A stretch of 64,000 nt of DNA from contig NZ_CP026001.1 in the NCBI RefSeq assembly GCF_003086775.1, positions 186,001 to 250,000 on the forward strand, given 5' to 3'. The DNA comes from Stenotrophomonas sp. ZAC14D1_NAIMI4_1 (GTDB taxonomy: Bacteria > Pseudomonadota > Gammaproteobacteria > Xanthomonadales > Xanthomonadaceae). The notes under the pieces are model-generated. The model saw only the letters and a list, made by a program, of their open reading frames with translations. It searched no databases and was not told where the DNA came from. This document shows positions 27,112 through 34,962 of the stretch, one piece after another. The first letter of the stretch is position 1. Every line of letters starts with the position of its first letter. A program made the position numbers and the translations under genes.

Positions 27112-27125
27112 TGTAATCGGTTACA
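27112..27125. promoter_or_regulatory. Operator candidate TGTAA-N4-TTACA between lacI and deoR
   Basis: TGTAATCGGTTACA, the second copy of the pattern at 25937-25950. It sits in the middle of the divergent lacI/deoR region and could serve either gene. Confidence 0.55.
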
Positions 27126-27150
27126 TACTTGGGCCCATCACTTCTGCGAA

Positions 27151-27190
27151 TGCACGTTCATGCACGATTGCGCCTGATAATGCATGATTG
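27151..27190. repeat. Ten-base phased direct repeats before deoR
   Basis: TGCACGTTCA (27151), TGCACGATTG (27161) and TGCATGATTG (27181) are direct repeats spaced by 10 and 20 bases, on one face of the helix, just before the DeoR start. Regulators of this family often bind such repeated sites. Confidence 0.45.
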
Positions 27191-27217
27191 TCGTACTCTG
27201 ATCCGAGGTACTTCGCC

Positions 27218-27994
27218 GTGTCCGATGACAACCGATTCCCCGCAGAGCGCGCTCAAGTGGTCTTGGAGCTTCTCCGCGAGCACGGTCGAGTCTCCTCTGG
27301 CGACCTGGCTGTTCGCTTTGGGGTTTCAGAGGACTCGATTCGCCGTGACCTGCGAGAGCTGGCCAGCCAAGGGCTGTGTAAGCGCGTCTATGGCGGAGCC
27401 GTCCGGTCCGGCGTGGATGTGCCGAGCTTCGATGAGCGCGCACAGCAAGGCTCGGCGAACAAGGCGGGCCTGGCGTTTGGCGTTTGTGCTCTGTTGCAGC
27501 CGGGGCAAACCGTTTTTCTCGATGCGGGAACCACCAACCTGGCTGTTGCTCAGATCCTGCCGGAGCACAGCGACCTGAGGATCATCACCAACTCTCCCCA
27601 GATTGCCATTGCTGCCAGCCAGCGCAGCGGCATCCAGGTCCAGCTGATCGGCGGCCTCTTCTTCCCGGAGACGGGCGGCATCCTCGGCGCCGAAGCTCTG
27701 GCGCAATTGCAGCGTCTGCGCATGGATGTCTGCGTTCCAGGTGCCTGCGCCTTGGACTCGCTGACTGGCGTATGGGCCACCAATGCTGAAGAGGCTGCCC
27801 TGAAGCGCCAAGTGGTTGCAAGCAGCTCGCGCGTCATCGTCGCGGCATCTCCGGAGAAGCTCGGCACCGAAGGTAGCTATCACGTCGCGGAGCTATCGGA
27901 TGTCGATGACCTGGTGATCAACGCCGGTACGTCTGCGGGCCATCTGCAGGCGTTCGCCAACGCTGGCATCCGCGTTCATCAGCTGCCCCATTAA
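27218..27994 (+). CDS. DeoR/GlpR-family transcriptional regulator
   Basis: A 258-residue protein with the DeoR helix-turn-helix (RAQVVLELLREHGRVSSGDLAVRFGVSEDSIRRDL, near residues 8-43) and a DeoR C-terminal sensor domain with the phosphosugar-site motif DAGTTNLAVAQIL and the ITNSPQIA loop. GTG 27218 has GAGGT eight bases upstream. It is followed closely by an MFS transporter and an inositol-monophosphatase-family gene in the same direction. Regulators of this family usually respond to a sugar phosphate, which suits a pathway with a phosphatase. Confidence 0.88.
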   Translation: MSDDNRFPAERAQVVLELLREHGRVSSGDLAVRFGVSEDSIRRDLRELASQGLCKRVYGGAVRSGVDVPSFDERAQQGSANKAGLAFGVCALLQPGQTVFLDAGTTNLAVAQILPEHSDLRIITNSPQIAIAASQRSGIQVQLIGGLFFPETGGILGAEALAQLQRLRMDVCVPGACALDSLTGVWATNAEEAALKRQVVASSSRVIVAASPEKLGTEGSYHVAELSDVDDLVINAGTSAGHLQAFANAGIRVHQLPH

Positions 27995-28024
27995 CACTTC
28001 GACACTCCCTAGACGGTTGCCCGA

Positions 28025-29164
28025 ATGTCCACATCCATTACATCCAGCGCCCGCGCGCAGCAGTACGCCACCCGCGCTGCATTCTTCATTCCGGGATTTG
28101 CCACGGCCATCTGGGCCGTGCTCGTTCCGTTCGCCAAGAACCGAACCGGAGTCGATGACGGCGTTCTTGGCCTGATTCTGCTTTGCTTGGGTGCAGGCTC
28201 GCTTCTGGCCATGCCGGCTTCCGGCGCACTGGCCGCCAGGTTTGGCTGTCGCAACGTGATGATCGCTACGACCGCCATCATCTGTATCAGCCTGCCGTTG
28301 CTGGCCATAGCATCCAATGCGTGGCTTCTGGGCGGCGCATTGTTCGTCTTCGGCGCGGGCGTTGGCGCGATGGACTGCACGATGAACATGCAGGCCGTGG
28401 TCGTGGAGCGGGAGGCTGACCGGGCGATGATGTCGGGCTTCCATGCGTTCTTCAGCATCGGTGGCTTCATTGGCGCTGCAGCAATGACTGCATTGCTGTC
28501 CTCGCACGTTGGGCCGGTAACCGCGGCACTGGCAGGCATTGTCGCCATGGCGCTGATCGCCGTCGTATCCCTCAAGCACTGGCGTGGCGAAGCTCTGCAT
28601 CAGGATGGCCCTCTTCTGGCCTGGCCCAAGGGTATTGTTCTGTTCCTGGGCATTCTCGCGTTCGTGGTGTTCTTGGCCGAAGGCTCGATGCTGGACTGGA
28701 GCGCAGTCTTCTTGGCTGATGTCCGCGAAGTAAAGCCGGCCATGGCCGGCCTTGGCTATGTCACCTTCGCCTTGACCATGACGGTAACTCGCCTGTTCGG
28801 TGACTCGGTGGTCGAACGGCTGGGCCGTATTCGGTCCATCGTGGTGGGTGCGCTGCTCGCAAGCGTTGGCTTCCTGGTTCTGACTTGGGTAACGCCGTGG
28901 CAGGCCTCTCTGGCCGGCTACGTGCTGTTGGGCCTGGGCTGCGCAAACATCGTGCCGGCAGTCTTTTCCTTGGCCGGCAATCAGAAGCGCATGCCCGAGA
29001 GCATTGCCATCACGGCCGTGACCACACTTGGCTACTCCGGTGTACTCGCCGGCCCTGCGCTGATCGGGTTCGCTGCACACGGCATCGGTCTGGTGGGCGC
29101 CTTCATGGGTGTGGCGATCCTGCTGGTCGGCGTGGCTCTCTCCACCCGTTGGCTCAAGGTCTGA
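28025..29164 (+). CDS. MFS transporter, YbjJ-like
   Basis: A 379-residue inner-membrane protein with 12 helices. The first helix region AAFFIPGFATAIWAVLVPFAKN, loop AARFGCRNVMIA and the DRAMMSGFHAFFSIGGFIGAAA segment resemble the YbjJ-type branch of the major facilitator superfamily; several relatives carry sugars. It lies 30 bases after deoR and 10 before the phosphatase gene, so all three form one operon. A monosaccharide substrate is an inference from this company. Confidence 0.85.
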   Translation: MSTSITSSARAQQYATRAAFFIPGFATAIWAVLVPFAKNRTGVDDGVLGLILLCLGAGSLLAMPASGALAARFGCRNVMIATTAIICISLPLLAIASNAWLLGGALFVFGAGVGAMDCTMNMQAVVVEREADRAMMSGFHAFFSIGGFIGAAAMTALLSSHVGPVTAALAGIVAMALIAVVSLKHWRGEALHQDGPLLAWPKGIVLFLGILAFVVFLAEGSMLDWSAVFLADVREVKPAMAGLGYVTFALTMTVTRLFGDSVVERLGRIRSIVVGALLASVGFLVLTWVTPWQASLAGYVLLGLGCANIVPAVFSLAGNQKRMPESIAITAVTTLGYSGVLAGPALIGFAAHGIGLVGAFMGVAILLVGVALSTRWLKV

Positions 29165-29174
29165 GGAAGCCTCC

Positions 29175-29963
29175 ATGAGCAGCAATATCAGTGGAGCGAT
29201 CGACATCTCGTTTCTTCATCAGCTTGCCGATCTCGCTGACGCGCAGACGCTGTCCCGTTTCCGCACGCCGATTGATGTAGATGCCAAGTACAAGGAAGGC
29301 GACAAGTTCGACCCGGTTACTGATGCCGATCGCCAAGCTGAAGTTGCCATGCGCGCGCTCATCAGAGAGCGTTTCCCTGAGCATGCAATCCTGGGCGAAG
29401 AGTTCGGTTCTGAGGGCGACGGTGACTTCTGCTGGGTGCTCGATCCGGTCGACGGTACCAAGCCCTTCATCTGTGGGATCCCGGTATGGGGAACGCTCAT
29501 CGGTCTGACGCACAAAGGCGTGGCCACGCGCGGCATGATGAGTCAGCCATTCACGGGTGAGCGCTTTTGGGCTGACGCGGATGGCGCCTGGCATCAGCGT
29601 GGTTCATCCGTGGAACGTATGCACACTCGTCGTGTCGATCTGTCCGAGGCAATCCTGCATACGACCAGCCCGCAGGGATACCAAGGCGCTCTCGCAGAGG
29701 GCTTCGCCCGCTTGAAGGACCAGGTTCGAATGACCCGCTATGGTGGAGAGTGCTACGCCATGGTCATGGTCGCAGCCGGCCATATCGATCTCGCCCTTGA
29801 GCCCTCTCTGCAGCCTTACGACATCGTGGCGCTGATTCCCATCATTGAGAAGGCCGGTGGGGTTGTCACTCGCCTTGATGGCGGGCGCCCCGAGATCGGC
29901 GGGCCTGTCCTGATCTCCGGTAGCGCCGTGCTGCACGAGCACGCGCTGGAGATCCTGCGATGA
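29175..29963 (+). CDS. Inositol monophosphatase-family phosphatase (HisN-like)
   Basis: A 262-residue protein with the metal-site motifs of the family: GDKFDPVTDADRQAE near residue 38, GEEFGSEGD, then WVLDPVDGTKPFICGIPVWGTLIG and LQPYDIVALIPIIEKAGG near the end. The KPFICG form is seen in bacterial histidinol-phosphatase HisN enzymes. In this setting (DeoR, MFS) it may instead dephosphorylate a sugar phosphate. The ribosome site GAGGAAG is strong. Its stop overlaps the start of a 15-codon truncated frame (ATGA). Confidence 0.87.
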   Translation: MSSNISGAIDISFLHQLADLADAQTLSRFRTPIDVDAKYKEGDKFDPVTDADRQAEVAMRALIRERFPEHAILGEEFGSEGDGDFCWVLDPVDGTKPFICGIPVWGTLIGLTHKGVATRGMMSQPFTGERFWADADGAWHQRGSSVERMHTRRVDLSEAILHTTSPQGYQGALAEGFARLKDQVRMTRYGGECYAMVMVAAGHIDLALEPSLQPYDIVALIPIIEKAGGVVTRLDGGRPEIGGPVLISGSAVLHEHALEILR

Positions 29964-30007
29964 GCGATGCCAAGCAGTCCAACGCACAGCTGGGTATCTT
30001 CCTGTGA
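29960..30007 (+). pseudogene. Truncated start of a lost gene in the carbohydrate operon
   Basis: ATG at 29960 overlaps the phosphatase stop as ATGA and opens MSDAKQSNAQLGIFL before a stop at 30005. Such tight coupling followed by an immediate stop suggests that the next operon gene was cut off here by a deletion or insertion, with foreign lower-GC sequence joined at about 30000. A designed short leader peptide is less likely. Confidence 0.45.
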
Positions 30008-30417
30008 CCAGTCTATTTAGGAACCTGCTCATCTGTGTAGACGATCCCGCCAAGTATTGGGACTTGCTCCGGAGTGAGGTGGCCAACGCCCTGGCATATC
30101 GCGCAAAAGCGCGCATCCTGCTCGTCCGTCCACGTCCGGTTCTAGCCGTGTACTCGGCATCAAACGCTCTAGGCCTGCGCTATGCAGCAAATGCGCTCCA
30201 GCGGAAGGCTGCTACCGCAGAGTCCTCACTGAGAGAGCTTGTTCAGTGCTCCTCGTCGGATGAGCAAAACCAAGCCTCTCTGCATGTGCTCGACGAGCAG
30301 CCAAGTGCGGAATACATTGCAAACGTCGCCCTGCCTGAGCGCAGCGATCGAGTAGTCATTGCGCTCGATCGAAGGGGTCCATCGCGGCATCCTGATCAAG
30401 AGGTAGCGCTCAAGTAG
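30004..30417 (+). CDS. Universal-stress-protein-like hypothetical protein
   Basis: A 137-residue protein (GTG start) whose beginning, SLFRNLLICVDDPAKYW, and ARILLVRPRP strand resemble the first beta-alpha-beta of the UspA fold, followed by a C-terminal DRVVIALDRRGPS that matches the position of the usual GxxG nucleotide loop but without its glycines. Composition is lower in GC than in the genes around it. The gene starts exactly where the truncated frame ends, so it may be part of a rearranged segment. Family assignment is tentative. Confidence 0.5.
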   Translation: MTSLFRNLLICVDDPAKYWDLLRSEVANALAYRAKARILLVRPRPVLAVYSASNALGLRYAANALQRKAATAESSLRELVQCSSSDEQNQASLHVLDEQPSAEYIANVALPERSDRVVIALDRRGPSRHPDQEVALK

Positions 30418-31013
30418 AAAAGGCCTCCACTTCGGCCGATTCCGCAATATCATCAGCTCAAGCTTAGCTCTTGGGCGGGCAGAAATGTGCACTTCAAATG
30501 ATGTGTTTGAGGTGCAACCGGAGGGCTTCTGCGGGCGCTATAGATGCAATCTGCGGGCAGCGTAGCTGCATTGCTGGCATCCTCAGTTTGACGTTATGGA
30601 TCGAGCTTAACCCTGTTGAGGGACCCACTTTTCAGATAGCTCTGGTGACTCGGTCAGCCGATCAGCGATGTCGTGCGCACGGCGCGTTACCATTAGGCCT
30701 CGCTAGTCAGCCTGCCAAGTCAGGCAAGCGGTGGAGGAGTGAGCAGCGACTCCAATCCAGCTCGCATTTGTCCCGATAGTTTGTGTAGATGATTGTTCCC
30801 ATAGTTTGGGCAATCGGCAGGAACTCTGGGGACATGGCTACACGGCCTAGACAGAGTTCCCTGAACAGCAACTTCATTCATGTACTGGTCAGTTCAATAT
30901 TCAGGGTCGATTTCATCAGCAAACGGATAATTCACACCTGTCGACCGCCTCTTCTCTCTCCCTCTCCCGGGGAGGCGGCCGGCGAAACCAAAAATAATTA
31001 AAGGTGTGTCCCG
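30418..31013. other. Gene-free lower-GC interval, possible IS21-type end remnant
   Basis: There is no credible gene in about 600 bases. Near the right part, TCCCGATAGTTTG (30771-30783) and TCCCATAGTTTG (30797-30808) are imperfect direct repeats about 26 bases apart, and an ATG at 30834 opens MATRPRQSSLNSNF before the reading decays. Repeated terminal motifs ahead of a transposase start are typical of IS21-family left ends, so this may be a remnant. The last 60 bases are the Ax21 leader with a good ribosome site AAAGGTG. Confidence 0.4.
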
Positions 31014-31589
31014 ATGAACAAGAATTCGCTGCTTGCCCTGGGTCTGCTGGCTGCCCTGCCGTTCGCTGCATCGGCTGCCGATGGCCTGTCGTACAACTAC
31101 GTTGAAGGCGGTTACGTGAACACCGATGCCAAGGGCGGCGACGCCGATGGCTGGGGCGTCAAGGGCTCGGTTGCCGTGCACCCGAACTTCTCGGTCTTCG
31201 CTGATTACAGCAAGCAGGAAACCGACACCTTCAAGAACGACGTCGACCAGTGGCGCATCGGCGCCGGCTACAACTACGGCATCGCACCGAACACCGACCT
31301 GGTGGCTCGTGTTGCGTACCAGAAGTTCGACATGAAGCACGGCCTGGACTTCAACGGCTACTCCACCGAAGTGGGCCTGCGCACTGCCTTTACCCCGAAC
31401 CTGGAAGGCTACGCGCTGGCCGGCTACGAGGATTACAGCAAGAAGCACGGCATCAACCCGGAAGGCGAGTTCTACGGCCGCGTCGGCGCCACCGCCAAGT
31501 TCACCCCGAACTGGGGCCTGAGTGGCGAAGTGAAGCTGGCCAAGGCCGGCGACCGCGAGTGGTTCGTGGGCCCGCGCTTCACCTGGTAA
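31014..31589 (+). CDS. ax21: Outer-membrane protein Ax21
   Basis: A 191-residue protein. Signal peptide MNKNSLLALGLLAALPFAASA is followed by ADGLSYNYVEGGYVNTDA, the hallmark N-terminus of mature Ax21, then an eight-stranded-barrel pattern of alternating residues ending VGPRFTW with the C-terminal aromatic needed for outer-membrane insertion. It is a major outer-membrane and vesicle protein of Xanthomonas and Stenotrophomonas; an earlier claim that it is a secreted quorum-sensing or immune-elicitor signal was withdrawn. The very strong ribosome site and terminator fit high expression. Confidence 0.93.
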   Translation: MNKNSLLALGLLAALPFAASAADGLSYNYVEGGYVNTDAKGGDADGWGVKGSVAVHPNFSVFADYSKQETDTFKNDVDQWRIGAGYNYGIAPNTDLVARVAYQKFDMKHGLDFNGYSTEVGLRTAFTPNLEGYALAGYEDYSKKHGINPEGEFYGRVGATAKFTPNWGLSGEVKLAKAGDREWFVGPRFTW

Positions 31590-31651
31590 GAACAGCAATG
31601 CAGTAAAAGCGTGTTACCGGCGTGTGCTCTCTCTCTCTCCCACACGCCACC

Positions 31652-31683
31652 GAAGCCCGGCCTTGCGCCGGGCTTCTTTTTTT
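31652..31683 (+). terminator. Rho-independent terminator of ax21
   Basis: GAAGCCCGGC and GCCGGGCTTC form a perfect ten-base stem around a five-base loop, followed by seven T residues, 63 bases past the ax21 stop codon. Confidence 0.92.
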
Positions 31684-31688
31684 GTGGA

Positions 31689-32720
31689 TTACGGTTGGGC
31701 TTCCACCAGGCCCAGCCGCAGCAGGCTCTCGGCGGTGGCCACGATGGCGTCCTCGCGCGAACGCGGTGCCCAGCCCAGCAGGCGCTGCGCCTTTTCGCTG
31801 GTGGCGTTCATCGTGCGGCCCAGCAGCGGCACCGAACCACGCAGCGCCGGGTCCTTCAGCGCACCCAGGCGTACCACCCAGTTGGGGATGACCCGCGTGC
31901 TGACCTTGTCGGCGGCCGCGCCCAGGCGCTGCTTCAGGACCTGCGCGACTTCACCCAGCCACAGGCTGTCGCCGGCGATGGCGATGAAGCGCTCGCCATT
32001 GGCGGCCGGGTGGGTCATTGCGCGCAGGTGCAGGTCGGCTACGTCGCGGACATCGACGAAGCCGCAGTTGATCTTCGGCGACCCCTTCTGGCCCTGCAGC
32101 AGGTTGCGCACCAGGCGGATGGAATGTGAGTAGTCGCCGCCCAGCACCGGGCCGAGCACGGCGGTGGGATTGACCACCGACAGCTGCAGGCCATTGCCCT
32201 CACGTGCAATGAAGTCCCACGCAGCGCGCTCGGACAGGGTCTTGGACTTCTGGTACAGCCAGACATCGCCGGACAGATCGCTCCAGTCGGTTTCATTGAA
32301 GGGCCGGCCGATGTCGCCGTGGCCGGCGCAGATGGCACCGAAGGCCGAGGTCAGCACCACCCGCTGCATGCCGGCATCGCGCGCGGCACGCAGCACGCGC
32401 AGGTTGCCGTCCACGGCCGGGCGCACCCATTGCTCCTCGCGGGTCTGTTCGCCGGTGGGCGTGGGCGAGGCGCCATGCATCACATGGCTGCAACCCGCAA
32501 CGGCTTCGGCCCAGCCCTCGTCGCGGCCGAGGTCGGCCACCACGAAGCAGAGGCGATCGCCCGGCTCGGCGCCGCCGACCTTCAGCTGCTGGCGCACCTC
32601 CGCCTCGCGCGACAGTGAGCGCACCGTGGTGCGGACGTCATAGCCGGCCGCGAGCAGGGCCAGGATGCAGTGCTGGGCGATGAAGCCGGTACCACCGGTC
32701 ACCAGGACGGTCGTTTTCAT
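31689..32720 (-). CDS. NAD(P)-dependent epimerase/dihydroflavonol-reductase-like protein
   Basis: A 343-residue extended short-chain dehydrogenase. The Rossmann motif is VLVTGGTGFIAQHCI at residue 5; the catalytic YQKSK (YxxxK) lies near residue 165, and VVLTSAFGAI holds the Ser. Overall it resembles the dihydroflavonol-4-reductase-like/aldehyde-reductase branch; the substrate is unknown. ATG 32720 starts right at the glycine motif. It is divergent from a TetR gene, with two matching operator palindromes in between, so it is probably derepressed by an aldehyde, ketone or other small molecule sensed by that repressor. Confidence 0.88.
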   Translation of the reverse strand: MKTTVLVTGGTGFIAQHCILALLAAGYDVRTTVRSLSREAEVRQQLKVGGAEPGDRLCFVVADLGRDEGWAEAVAGCSHVMHGASPTPTGEQTREEQWVRPAVDGNLRVLRAARDAGMQRVVLTSAFGAICAGHGDIGRPFNETDWSDLSGDVWLYQKSKTLSERAAWDFIAREGNGLQLSVVNPTAVLGPVLGGDYSHSIRLVRNLLQGQKGSPKINCGFVDVRDVADLHLRAMTHPAANGERFIAIAGDSLWLGEVAQVLKQRLGAAADKVSTRVIPNWVVRLGALKDPALRGSVPLLGRTMNATSEKAQRLLGWAPRSREDAIVATAESLLRLGLVEAQP

Positions 32721-32788
32721 GGGAACTCTCCAGATACGTGGGGGGATTGGCGGACCACCCCGGCGCGGATCCGGCGGCAGGGCGGCTA

Positions 32789-32806
32789 TGTCTACAGCTG
32801 TATACA
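32789..32806. promoter_or_regulatory. TetR operator candidate 1
   Basis: TGTCTACAGCTGTATACA, a palindrome with one mismatched pair (GTCTACAG/CTGTATAC). It is repeated 33 bases later, which places both sites on the same face of the helix. Confidence 0.7.
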
Positions 32807-32810
32807 TGCG

Positions 32811-32846
32811 TTGCCCGCCATTGTCTACAACTGTATACTTAACGCA
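32811..32846 (+). promoter_or_regulatory. Promoter of the TetR gene, apparently leaderless
   Basis: TTGCCC (32811-32816) and TATACT (32834-32839) are separated by 17 bases. Transcription would begin about seven bases after the -10 box, at or next to the A of the ATG at 32846, so the mRNA would have little or no leader. No ribosome site precedes the ATG, which agrees. Operator 2 covers the -10 box, consistent with autorepression. Confidence 0.6.
32822..32839. promoter_or_regulatory. TetR operator candidate 2
   Basis: TGTCTACAACTGTATACT, differing from operator 1 at two positions and overlapping the -10 box of the TetR promoter. Confidence 0.7.
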
Positions 32847-33457
32847 TGAACACGCCCGCCGCACCGTCTGCCAGCAAGCCCCGCCAACGTGATGCCGAAG
32901 CCACCCGTGAGGCGATCCTGGCGTCCGCCCGCCGCGCCTTCGCCCAGTCCGGCTATGACGGCGCCGGCGTGCGTGAAATCGCCGCCGGGGCCGGGGTGAC
33001 GGCGATGATGGTCAACCGCTACTTCGGCTCAAAGGAGCAGCTGTTCGCGGAGGTGGTGGAGGACACCATGACCCAGGGCAGCCTGATTGCCGGCGGCATC
33101 ATGGACCAGCCGGAACCGGGCAAGGCGCTGGCGCGCGCGCTGGTGAAGATGACCCGCGCCGACGCCACGCCCATGGATGGCTTCCTGATCACTTTCCATT
33201 CCGCATCGAGCCCGCTGGCAGCGGAGATCGGCCGCGACAAGATCGCCGCGCACCACCTGAAGACGGTGGCCGCCTCGCTGCAGGGCACGCAGCGGGCCGA
33301 GCGCGCCGCGCTCATCCTGGCGATGATTTCCGGCTTCCAGGTGATGCGGCAGATGATCGCGTTGCCGGCCCTCGCCCATGCCGACGAGGACGAGCTGGCC
33401 GAGCTGCTGGGCACGGTGTTCGAGCGCCTGATCCAGCGGCCCGCATCCGGGCCGTAG
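32846..33457 (+). CDS. TetR-family transcriptional regulator
   Basis: A 203-residue protein with a TetR helix-turn-helix (TREAILASARRAFAQSGYDGAGVREIAAGAGVTAMMVNRYFGSKEQLFAEVV, residues 20-71, read in parts) and a helical ligand domain of about 130 residues (GFLITFHSASSPLAAEIGRD; a Met-rich MISGFQVMRQMIALP helix). It faces the reductase gene over 125 bases containing two matching palindromes, so autorepression and control of the reductase are likely. The start codon seems to be the first transcribed codon. Confidence 0.9.
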   Translation: MNTPAAPSASKPRQRDAEATREAILASARRAFAQSGYDGAGVREIAAGAGVTAMMVNRYFGSKEQLFAEVVEDTMTQGSLIAGGIMDQPEPGKALARALVKMTRADATPMDGFLITFHSASSPLAAEIGRDKIAAHHLKTVAASLQGTQRAERAALILAMISGFQVMRQMIALPALAHADEDELAELLGTVFERLIQRPASGP

Positions 33458-33459
33458 GA

Positions 33460-34377
33460 TCAGTTCACCGGCTTGCCGTAACTTTCGGCGAGGATGGCCT
33501 TGTACTCGGCCAGTGACGGCAGGCCCATGGCGCTGCGCCGCGCGTCCAGGCCGGGCATGTCCTCGGTAGGGCGCAACTGCATCGCGCCGTCGTCGCCCTG
33601 CACGAACTGGCTGCCGTAGCGCTGCGGCTTGCCCTGCGCCACCAGCACGCGGTCGGTGAGCAGGGCCACGTCGGCACGGTCGGCCTCATCTGCCTTGGCG
33701 GCGTGTTCGATCAATGGCAGCACCTGGGCCTGGAATCCAGGGTCCTGGTCGGCGTGCTGCACCAGCAGCCAGGCTGCCTTGGCGCCATCGCGGCCGACCT
33801 TTGAACGGGTTGGCCAGCCCTTCTCGGCGATCACGGTCTTCAGCCACTCCGCATTGGCCTTGGCCACGGGCAGGGTGCTCTTGAAGGCCTCGCCGCCGCC
33901 AGCCGCAATTGCCGCATGCTGCGCGGCCTGGTCACGCGCTTCGCGGTCGAGCAGTTCCTTGCGCAACGGTTCGTCCATCTGTGCGGCACGCTGCTTCTGC
34001 ATCGCTTCGGCACGCGCCAGCATCTGTGGCCACGCCGGTTCGGCACGCAGGGCATTCAGGCCGGGGCGATCCTTGTGCAGCAGGTCGTCGAGGGGCAGAC
34101 GGTCCTGGCCCAGCAGCGCGACGACGTAGGCCATCGCTGCGGCGTGGTCGCCGGCGGCGGCAGTGCATTCGACCAGCAACAATTCGCCGCCGTCCGGGAA
34201 GCGTTCGCCCTTGTGGTACATCGCGCCGAGCGTATCGGCGCAGCCTTTCACGTCGTCGTCCTGATAGCGCTGCAGAGCCTCGAAGAACGAACCGGCTTCG
34301 GCCGCGTGGGCGCTGCCGGCCGCAGCCAGCAGTGCAAGCAGTGCCGGTGCCAGGCGGAATGCGTGGATGGATGCCAT
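33460..34377 (-). CDS. DUF6624 family protein, exported
   Basis: A 305-residue protein with a signal peptide (FRLAPALLALLAAAGSAHA). The N-terminal half is a helical repeat-like region with Cys pairs (KGCADTLGAMYHKGE, LLVECTAAAGDHAAAM); the C-terminal half holds the DUF6624 pattern GWPTRSKVGRDGAKAAWLLVQHADQDPGFQ through LTDRVLVAQGKPQRYGSQF. ATG 34377 has a strong ribosome site (GGAGGAAG). Its stop lies two bases from the TetR stop on the other strand. The function of the family is unknown. Confidence 0.8.
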   Translation of the reverse strand: MASIHAFRLAPALLALLAAAGSAHAAEAGSFFEALQRYQDDDVKGCADTLGAMYHKGERFPDGGELLLVECTAAAGDHAAAMAYVVALLGQDRLPLDDLLHKDRPGLNALRAEPAWPQMLARAEAMQKQRAAQMDEPLRKELLDREARDQAAQHAAIAAGGGEAFKSTLPVAKANAEWLKTVIAEKGWPTRSKVGRDGAKAAWLLVQHADQDPGFQAQVLPLIEHAAKADEADRADVALLTDRVLVAQGKPQRYGSQFVQGDDGAMQLRPTEDMPGLDARRSAMGLPSLAEYKAILAESYGKPVN

Positions 34378-34497
34378 CGGGTCTTCCTCCATGAAGGGCG
34401 TTGCACGGGCAAGGCCATGCCGCCGGAGCCTGCAGTGTGCCAGTGTTCGCGCCTAGTGGCGGGCGGCATACTGGCGCGGAGCCCGGGAGACGCCCAC

Positions 34498-34821
34498 ATG
34501 GAACCGCCTGTATCCGCTTATGTGCAACGCGCCGATGGCAACGCCGTGCAGGTCAGCCTGCTGGATGAAACCCCGCGCGCCGCGCTGCTGGCACTGGGCT
34601 TCCGTGGGCAGGGCGGGACGCTGCAGCGCGGGGTTGGCGACGATGACGAGAAGGCACGGCTGTTCATCGCACTGCGTGACTGCGGCATCGCCTTTTCGGA
34701 CGGCCGCGAATGGTGCCCGGCCGAAGTCTTTGCCTGGCTGCGCGAGCGCGGCTTGTTGGCAGGCGCTTTCCTGCGTATCGCGTGGCAGGGGCCGGACCGG
34801 TTCGAGATCACCCGCGGATAG
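34498..34821 (+). CDS. Hypothetical protein
   Basis: A 107-residue protein (MEPPVSAYVQRADGNAVQVS; ALRDCGIAFSDGREWCPAEVFAWLRERGLL; ends RFEITRG) with no signal peptide. The start codon follows GGAGACGCCC. No family is recognised. It stands alone between the DUF6624 gene on the other strand and the peroxidase promoter. Confidence 0.65.
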   Translation: MEPPVSAYVQRADGNAVQVSLLDETPRAALLALGFRGQGGTLQRGVGDDDEKARLFIALRDCGIAFSDGREWCPAEVFAWLRERGLLAGAFLRIAWQGPDRFEITRG

Positions 34822-34903
34822 TCGCGCGGCACCTGCGCGCGCGAGGCCGCATCCATGCAGTGGCGAACTGAGAACCGCTCCGTCGCTGGCAGGGGTGTTC
34901 CGC

Positions 34904-34909
34904 TAGAAT
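34904..34909 (+). promoter_or_regulatory. Probable -10 box of the DyP gene
   Basis: TAGAAT in the context GCTAGAATCGC, the form seen repeatedly in this window 30-50 bases before plus-strand genes. No clear -35 box was found. Confidence 0.4.
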
Positions 34910-34962
34910 CGCCCGCACTTCGCCGCGCGCGATGCGCCCGCCCCACGCCAGCAGGATGTACC

